In this document: positions 59,927 to 64,000 of the stretch, piece after piece | Numbering within the stretch: position 1 is the stretch's first letter | Layout of the letters: each line of letters begins with the position of its first letter | Position numbers and translations under genes: made by a program | The notes under the pieces: generated by a model | What the model was told of the DNA's origin: nothing | What the model saw: only the letters and a program-made list of their open reading frames with translations | Database searches by the model: none | Assembly: GCA_907163375.1 (NCBI GenBank) | Contig: CAJQUW010014363.1 | Coordinates: forward strand, 744,001-808,000 | Length of the DNA: 64,000 nt | Direction: 5' to 3' | Source of the DNA: Prostheceraeus crozeri | Lineage: Eukaryota; Platyhelminthes; Polycladida; Euryleptidae

Positions 59927-60805
59927 ATGTTTTTGCTGTATTCCAATGTTACCACAAAATTCAAATATTATATTTTAAAAATAGATAAAATTAGAGCTGA
60001 TAATTTTAAAAGAATAAAACAATTAGAAGAGTTAATAAAACAAAGAAATATTATGAAAGAAAATCATCTTCAACATAGAATGATAAAAGCTGGTATTCAA
60101 TCTGATATGTTTGAAAAAATGCAGCAAACCGAGCAAGTAAAAACTGATTTTGAGAAAACTATGGAAACATTTAAAACTCTTGAAAAAGAAAGTACAAATA
60201 ATGATAAACAAATTGATATAACAGATCCAGAGCACAAAACTATATTAGATGACTATGGATTACTAGAATCAAACATTAATAAGAAATTACCAAAATCTAT
60301 GCAATTTGAACATTCTATTTCATTTATAGATGGAAAAACAATACCTAGATTTTATCTCGGACAAAAAGAAATATTTCCACAACCTTTTCGAGGTATAATT
60401 TTTTCTCCAGATAAATCTCCTTTTAATTTAGATAGAAATTTTGTTAATCTTTTAAGAGGAGCAGATTTAAATAATTATGCTGTAGAAGATCTCATAAAAT
60501 ATAAAGCTATGTTAGACAGAGTTGGTGCAGTAAAATCTCTTAGACGTTATAAACAATTAGAAAATTTATTATCAACGGGAGTTAAAGTAGGGAAAGGTTT
60601 ATCTGAAAAACAGAAAACTGAAACAACTGTATTTTTACCAGATGATCCACAAGAATTACTAAATAGATTAAATATTTTAATATCTGCAATAAAAGAAGGA
60701 CATAATTCTAGTTTCAATGAAATTCATGCTATATTGAAAAGACTGTTAGAAAAGAAGATTCTAAATGAAGAGGATTATAAAAGTATAACGAACCGAATGT
60801 TCTAG
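59927..60805 (+). CDS. Viral ORF4, probable structural/accessory protein (292 aa)
   Basis: The ATG at 59927 follows a stop at 59912 and the leader 'ttgttcagtaaa'. Residues ~15-95 form a charged coiled-coil stretch. A middle part follows with 'GKTIPRFYLGQKEIFPQPFRG', then 'NLLRGADLNNYAVEDLIKYK'. Near the C-terminus 'FLPDDPQELLNRLNILISAI' is followed by 'NEIHAILKRLLEKKIL'. That order resembles uncharacterised proteins found beside the packaging ATPase in Polinton-like elements of cnidarians and arthropods. I cannot assign a biochemical role. Its TAG stop (60803-60805) overlaps the first hairpin of the following terminator-like array. Confidence 0.75.
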   Translation: MFLLYSNVTTKFKYYILKIDKIRADNFKRIKQLEELIKQRNIMKENHLQHRMIKAGIQSDMFEKMQQTEQVKTDFEKTMETFKTLEKESTNNDKQIDITDPEHKTILDDYGLLESNINKKLPKSMQFEHSISFIDGKTIPRFYLGQKEIFPQPFRGIIFSPDKSPFNLDRNFVNLLRGADLNNYAVEDLIKYKAMLDRVGAVKSLRRYKQLENLLSTGVKVGKGLSEKQKTETTVFLPDDPQELLNRLNILISAIKEGHNSSFNEIHAILKRLLEKKILNEEDYKSITNRMF

Positions 60806-60853
60806 GGCTTCGCCCGAACCGGACATCTCTGATGTCCTCCAGGGCTTCGCCCG
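60805..60853. terminator. Array of three GC-rich hairpins after ORF4
   Basis: gggcttcgccc (60805-60815), ggacatc-tct-gatgtcc (60821-60837) and gggcttcgccc (60842-60852) follow each other. Two have TTCG-type tight loops. The first base pair overlaps the stop codon. In a highly AT-rich element this is a striking transcript-end signal candidate. Confidence 0.65.
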
Positions 60854-60877
60854 TAGCTGAAATATGTTGTTTCTAAT

Positions 60878-60918
60878 TTTTTTTTAAAAAAATATTTATT
60901 CAAAATTTTAACTAAAAA
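60878..60918 (+). promoter_or_regulatory. A/T-tract leader of ORF5
   Basis: A T run, then an A run, then 'attcaaaattttaactaaaa' ends directly at the ATG. The same pattern precedes the genes at 59194, 61862, 62740 and 63095. I infer a promoter/leader module. Confidence 0.5.
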
Positions 60919-61707
60919 ATGTGTTCAGCAGATTTAGACAAAATTAATAATCATTTAGAAAATTTGACAGAGATTTTGGGTTCATCAAAATTTAGTACGA
61001 CGTTAAAAATTATAACAACTACTTCATCACACACTTGTAATTTAGAACCCATTCTACATTTGGAACAAAATAAAAATTATCAAATTGCATTGACTAGTTT
61101 CTCTACATTTAACACTATTCAAAACGTTATCAAAGATGTGAATGATCAATTTAGATATTCTACTGATAAAGGCAAAACGTGGAAAATATTAACTTTTCTT
61201 CCTGGTTCTTACGAAGTTGAATCAATATCAAATGAAATTAAGAGACATTTAGGTATACCATTTAAAGATAAGAAACAATTACATTTTGCAGTTGAACCGG
61301 CAGTTAATAAATTTTCTCTTACTTTAGACGAAAATCATCAAGTTGATTTTAATCATGATAGATCATTGTCAAAGCTATTAGGAGTTAATAAACAAACCTA
61401 TAGTCAAGGTTATCATTTAGGCGAGAAGATTCCAAAAATAACTGAAATAAATTCAATTGTTGTACATTGAGACATTATTGAAGGAGGATATATAAATGGT
61501 AAATTATCAAATTTAATATTCAGTTTTCCAGCTTTTACTGTACCCATTGGTTATAGATTAAATGTATTTCCACAAACATTAATATATTTTCCTATTACAA
61601 GAAAAACTATTAACAACATTAACATTAGAATCACTGATGAAAAAGGACAAGAAATAAATTTTGGAGGTGAAGAGATTATGATAGATCTTTTGGTTCGGGA
61701 GGTATAA
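60919..61707 (+). pseudogene. Probable minor capsid (penton-like) protein with in-frame TGA
   Basis: ATG 60919 opens 183 codons to TGA 61468-61470. The same frame then stays open 78 more codons to TAA 61705-61707. The downstream part keeps the expected pattern of the family (EGGYINGKLS, then IGYRL, IYFPITRK and FGGEEI), so the TGA is a nonsense change within one gene. It falls where relatives appear to have a Cys. The first part has 'TLKIITTTSSHTCNL', 'YQIALTSFSTFNT' and 'PGSYEVESI'. This family occurs next to packaging ATPases in Polinton-like elements of many invertebrates and looks like a beta-rich, jelly-roll-type minor capsid protein. That role is inference. Confidence 0.65.
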
Positions 61708-61777
61708 ACTCCCGTTCGGGAGGTATAAACTCCCGTTCGAGAGGTATAAACTCCCGTTCGAGAGGTATAAACTCCTA
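61694..61777 (+). repeat. Four tandem copies of a 21-bp palindromic unit
   Basis: Units start at 61694, 61715, 61736 and 61757. Each holds gggag-gtataaa-ctccc or the gagag variant, so every unit is itself a hairpin. The stop codon of the minor capsid frame (TAA 61705-61707) lies in the first unit's loop. This takes the place of the TTCG hairpins found after other genes. Confidence 0.9.
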
Positions 61778-61819
61778 CGCGAAGCTAGAGAAGTTTAATT
61801 TTCTTCTTCTTCTTTAGAA

Positions 61820-61861
61820 ACAAAAAATAAAAAAATAAAAATAAAATTTTTTTATTAAAAA
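61820..61861 (+). promoter_or_regulatory. A/T-tract leader of the ATPase gene
   Basis: An A-rich run, then a T run, then 'ttattaaaaa' abuts the ATG at 61862. It has the same design as the other leaders of the element. Confidence 0.5.
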
Positions 61862-62629
61862 ATGAGTGAACTACCTCCATTTAATAAAAAAAAACTTAAA
61901 TTTAATCATCATCCAAATTTATCTAATAAAGTTTTGTCAGTTATTTGTGGAAGATCAGGTTGTGGAAAAACGTATCTATTGTTTAAAATTTTAACGACTC
62001 CAAATTTTTTGGATTATAACAATCTTATAATTTATACAACAACGGCAGAACAACCCGTCTATCAATTTTTAAAATATGGATTTGAAAATAATCTTAAAAA
62101 AACAGCAATTGCTTCATTATTCAAAGAATATGAAAAATCTGAAGATGAAGAAGAAATAAGTTCGTGGTGTGAAGAAGCAACAAAAAATAATCAGTTAGTT
62201 GAAACCAATAAAAATAAGCATATAAAGATACAACTAATAGATGATAGTGGTAATATGCAAGATCCTAGTAAACTAGATAAAACAATGAAACATTGTGTAA
62301 TTTTTGATGATTGTGTTAATGATAGAAATCAGTCAGTTCAGAGAAATTATTTCACAAGAGGTAGACATAATAACTGTAGTGTTTTTTATTTAACACAAAG
62401 TATGTATTCATTAGACGGAAGTGTTATTAGGAAGAATGCAAATATATTTATACTATTTGAAATAAATGCAAGAAACTTAAGTGATTTGTTAAGAGATTTA
62501 TGTGTAAGAAATAAAGATGAATTTAAACAATCGTGTAACAATGCTTGGTCAAAAGATTATGGATTCATTACAATTAATATTGATAAAAAAATTCATGATA
62601 GAGTTATCGAACAATTGTTCTCTGACTAG
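61862..62629 (+). CDS. A32-like DNA packaging ATPase (255 aa)
   Basis: The Walker A motif GRSGCGKT is at residues 30-37, after an N-terminal strand (VLSVIC). The Walker B-like strand CVIFDD is at 145-150. It is followed by 'YFTRGRHNNCSVFYLTQSMY', containing the polar sensor (Gln179), and 'RKNANIFILF'. This order is that of the FtsK/HerA-type genome-packaging ATPases of Polintons, adintoviruses, virophages and large DNA viruses (poxvirus A32 family), which pump DNA into capsids. The length is normal and the frame intact. A GC-rich hairpin follows the stop directly. This is the most secure functional call in the element. Confidence 0.88.
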   Translation: MSELPPFNKKKLKFNHHPNLSNKVLSVICGRSGCGKTYLLFKILTTPNFLDYNNLIIYTTTAEQPVYQFLKYGFENNLKKTAIASLFKEYEKSEDEEEISSWCEEATKNNQLVETNKNKHIKIQLIDDSGNMQDPSKLDKTMKHCVIFDDCVNDRNQSVQRNYFTRGRHNNCSVFYLTQSMYSLDGSVIRKNANIFILFEINARNLSDLLRDLCVRNKDEFKQSCNNAWSKDYGFITINIDKKIHDRVIEQLFSD

Positions 62630-62654
62630 GCTTCGTCTCGAGGGGCTTCGCCCC
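62628..62654. terminator. GC-rich hairpin after the ATPase gene
   Basis: aggcttcgtctcgag starts on the stop codon. The strong hairpin ggggcttcgcccc (62642-62654) with a TTCG-type loop follows. Confidence 0.6.
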
Positions 62655-62698
62655 GCCTGAAAGTCGATAGAAAATATTTTCGCGGAGTGACCGAATAA

Positions 62699-62739
62699 TT
62701 TTTTCTTATAAATTTTTTGTTAATAAAAATAAAAAAAAT
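62699..62739 (+). promoter_or_regulatory. A/T-tract leader of ORF7
   Basis: A T run and 'aattttttgttaataaaaat' followed by an A run end at the ATG of 62740, matching the leaders of neighbouring genes. Confidence 0.5.
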
Positions 62740-63045
62740 ATGTTGAATGCTTACAAGATAGAGCATGTACCAGTTTTAAAAGATTATCGTCATCCTACAA
62801 ATCCTGTAAATTCGAAGAAAGAAGTTAGATTTTATTATCATCATAAATACGTAGCGCTCGTTACAGATTATAAAACAAAACATGGTATTAAACCGTGTGT
62901 TAAAACAAAAGACTTTCCACTTTGTTTAAGAAGTTTCCGAGTATTTTTGGCGTATAATAATTTATGGTGGTTGGTTAAGAAAGAACATTTAACAGCACAT
63001 GAATTAGAAACATTACATCAATTACATATTCCTGTGTATATGTAA
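62740..63045 (+). CDS. Viral ORF7, small basic protein (101 aa)
   Basis: Intact frame from an ATG that directly follows the A/T leader. The product is basic and rich in His, Tyr and Trp (RFYYHHKYVALVTDYK, LAYNNLWWLVKKEH), with no membrane segment or recognised motif. It lies between the ATPase and the large last gene, on the same strand, with short spacers. Its function is unknown. The regular leader and the hairpin after the stop support it being a real gene. Confidence 0.7.
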   Translation: MLNAYKIEHVPVLKDYRHPTNPVNSKKEVRFYYHHKYVALVTDYKTKHGIKPCVKTKDFPLCLRSFRVFLAYNNLWWLVKKEHLTAHELETLHQLHIPVYM

Positions 63046-63050
63046 AAACG

Positions 63051-63062
63051 GAACCGAGGTTC
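63051..63062. terminator. Short hairpin after ORF7
   Basis: gaacc-ga-ggttc, six bases after the TAA stop. It is weaker than the other intergenic hairpins, and the two-base loop is tight. Confidence 0.35.
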
Positions 63063-63094
63063 TATGTAAAAATTCATTTTTTCTTTTAAAAAAT

Positions 63095-64000
63095 ATGAAT
63101 CGTGAAATGTCTCTTGGACAAACGTCTAGGATTGATGAATTAATCAAGAAACAAACTGCTGAGTTTGATGCGCAAATTAAACATAGTAAACGTAGTAAAC
63201 GTATTAAAAAACAGAAACGTACTAGGCGTAGTATTAGACGTAATACTAAAAAACAGAAATGTGGAACAAAAGAAATATTAGAAACTCCTATTAGTGATAT
63301 CTTTTTTGATGATAGAATTAAGGATGAGCTTGGTGATGATTTATGTAATTTATTTAATCCAAATGAAATTAAATATGAAAATGTATCTTTTATTAATGTA
63401 GTAAATGATATGCGGAAACTTTTAGCAAATGGTAAAATTATTAATTTACTTGGAAAAGTTATTAAAGATCAGGAAAATATTATTCAAAATTTTTACGTAA
63501 CCTTCTATAATAAAAAATCATTTGAAACATGGTTTTCGAATCTGGATGAGAAATCCGATGCTAACGAATGGATTTTTACAGGTAATATTAAATATGAAGA
63601 TTTTGGAATGAAGTTAGTACAAAGATCGCATAGAGGGGCAGGGATTAATATGAAATATAGAATCAAAGAATATTTCGGTGAATATTGTTATATTCCTTCT
63701 GAAGATTTTTGTTTTATTAAATGTTATAATGTTTTACGAGGTTTTAATGAAGAACAAGGAGAAATGATGAAAGAAATGTTTTATAATTTTTTATATAAAG
63801 AGAAAGCCACATCTAGAACAGGAGTAATGTCAAACTGCAAATTTTCTCAATTCAATAAATATTTTGGAGAATGTGTTCAATATTATAGTCCTGCCAATCG
63901 TCATTTAAATCCTAGAGGAATTGAAACGTTTCATAATTATGTTTATTACAATTATTTTCACGCAGGTTCAACAATTGGTCACTATTGTTTAATTAATAAA
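63095..64000 (+). CDS. Start of a large viral protein, possibly protein-primed DNA polymerase B (partial)
   Basis: The ATG at 63095 follows 'ttcttttaaaaaat'. The frame is open for 302 codons to the window end. A strongly basic patch occupies residues ~33-60 (KRIKKQKRTRRSIRRNTKKQ), possibly a nuclear localisation or DNA-binding segment. Further on, 'YCYIPSEDFCFIKCYNVLRG' and, at the edge, 'GHYCLINK' resemble the N-terminal region of polymerase B proteins in Polinton-like elements, upstream of the exonuclease domain. No exonuclease or polymerase motif is inside the window, so the call rests on position, length and these short resemblances. Confidence 0.5.
   Translation, partial: MNREMSLGQTSRIDELIKKQTAEFDAQIKHSKRSKRIKKQKRTRRSIRRNTKKQKCGTKEILETPISDIFFDDRIKDELGDDLCNLFNPNEIKYENVSFINVVNDMRKLLANGKIINLLGKVIKDQENIIQNFYVTFYNKKSFETWFSNLDEKSDANEWIFTGNIKYEDFGMKLVQRSHRGAGINMKYRIKEYFGEYCYIPSEDFCFIKCYNVLRGFNEEQGEMMKEMFYNFLYKEKATSRTGVMSNCKFSQFNKYFGECVQYYSPANRHLNPRGIETFHNYVYYNYFHAGSTIGHYCLINK

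Larger units (their letters stand above)
56942..64000 (+). mobile_element. Polinton/adintovirus-like DNA element, left part (continues past window)
   Basis: A block of same-strand, very AT-rich genes begins after a 5'-AG hairpin terminus. It includes a packaging ATPase (61862), an upstream probable minor capsid protein, a two-pass membrane protein and a large basic protein at the window end. This gene set fits Polinton/adintovirus-like elements: protein-primed polymerase, packaging ATPase, capsid proteins, and ends starting 5'-AG with 6-bp target duplications. I see no integrase, protease or major capsid gene here, so they would have to lie beyond 64000. An alternative is a different Polinton-like virus group. 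The left boundary is inferred from the hairpin and composition shift. Confidence 0.65.

Noticed and set aside
61468..61470. Selenocysteine or reassigned TGA codon
   Set aside because: Neighbouring viral genes and the host elements give no sign of code change, and no insertion element was evident. A simple nonsense mutation is more economical.
1..64000. CRISPR array, rRNA or bacterial-type operon
   Set aside because: No regularly spaced direct repeats with unique spacers, no rRNA-like stretch and no ribosome-binding-site pattern. All identifiable elements are eukaryotic.

Overview
The window looks like a gene-poor, AT-rich stretch of an invertebrate metazoan nuclear genome. No rRNA, operon or ordinary multi-exon host gene was recognised. 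Almost everything identifiable is a mobile element of a class typical of animals: mariner and Tc1-like DNA transposons, hAT-like and piggyBac-like relics, Penelope-like elements with GIY-YIG endonucleases, LINE-type retrotransposons and tRNA-derived SINEs. The species cannot be named from the sequence alone.

Layout. 1-14.5 kb is mostly non-coding, with dispersed repeats (families A and B), a probable piggyBac relic (11.1-11.5 kb) and a short inverted-repeat element (13.5-13.8 kb). 14568-15917 is a full-length mariner (DD34D) with a broken transposase. 16.86-18.85 kb is a decayed Penelope-like element split by a 639-bp insertion with a GAAT target duplication. 19677-21452 is a Tc1/mariner-superfamily element carrying a nested short inverted-repeat element and flanked by inverted copies of another repeat. 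27.93-31.90 kb is a hAT-like element enclosing a nearly complete LINE whose reverse transcriptase has lost a catalytic Asp. 34.9-40.1 kb holds a tRNA-like foldback element, two GGGTCA-rich arrays, a Penelope-like remnant between ~285-bp inverted repeats, and two SINE copies. 46129-46868 is a near-perfect ~740-bp palindrome. A LINE 3' fragment, a small intact membrane RING-CH (MARCH-like) gene and a minus-strand two-ORF LINE fill 47.7-54.2 kb.

The most interesting part is 56942 to the end of the window. It appears to be the left portion of an integrated Polinton/adintovirus-like DNA element. It starts at a 5'-AG hairpin terminus, continues through subterminal repeats, and then carries eight same-strand, AT-rich genes. 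These include a two-pass membrane protein, coiled-coil/structural candidates, a probable minor capsid protein with one in-frame TGA, an A32-like packaging ATPase, and the beginning of a large protein that may be the protein-primed DNA polymerase. Most of these genes have an A/T-tract leader ending at the ATG, and several have a GC-rich hairpin at or just after the stop codon. This suggests individually transcribed and terminated viral units. The right end lies outside the window.
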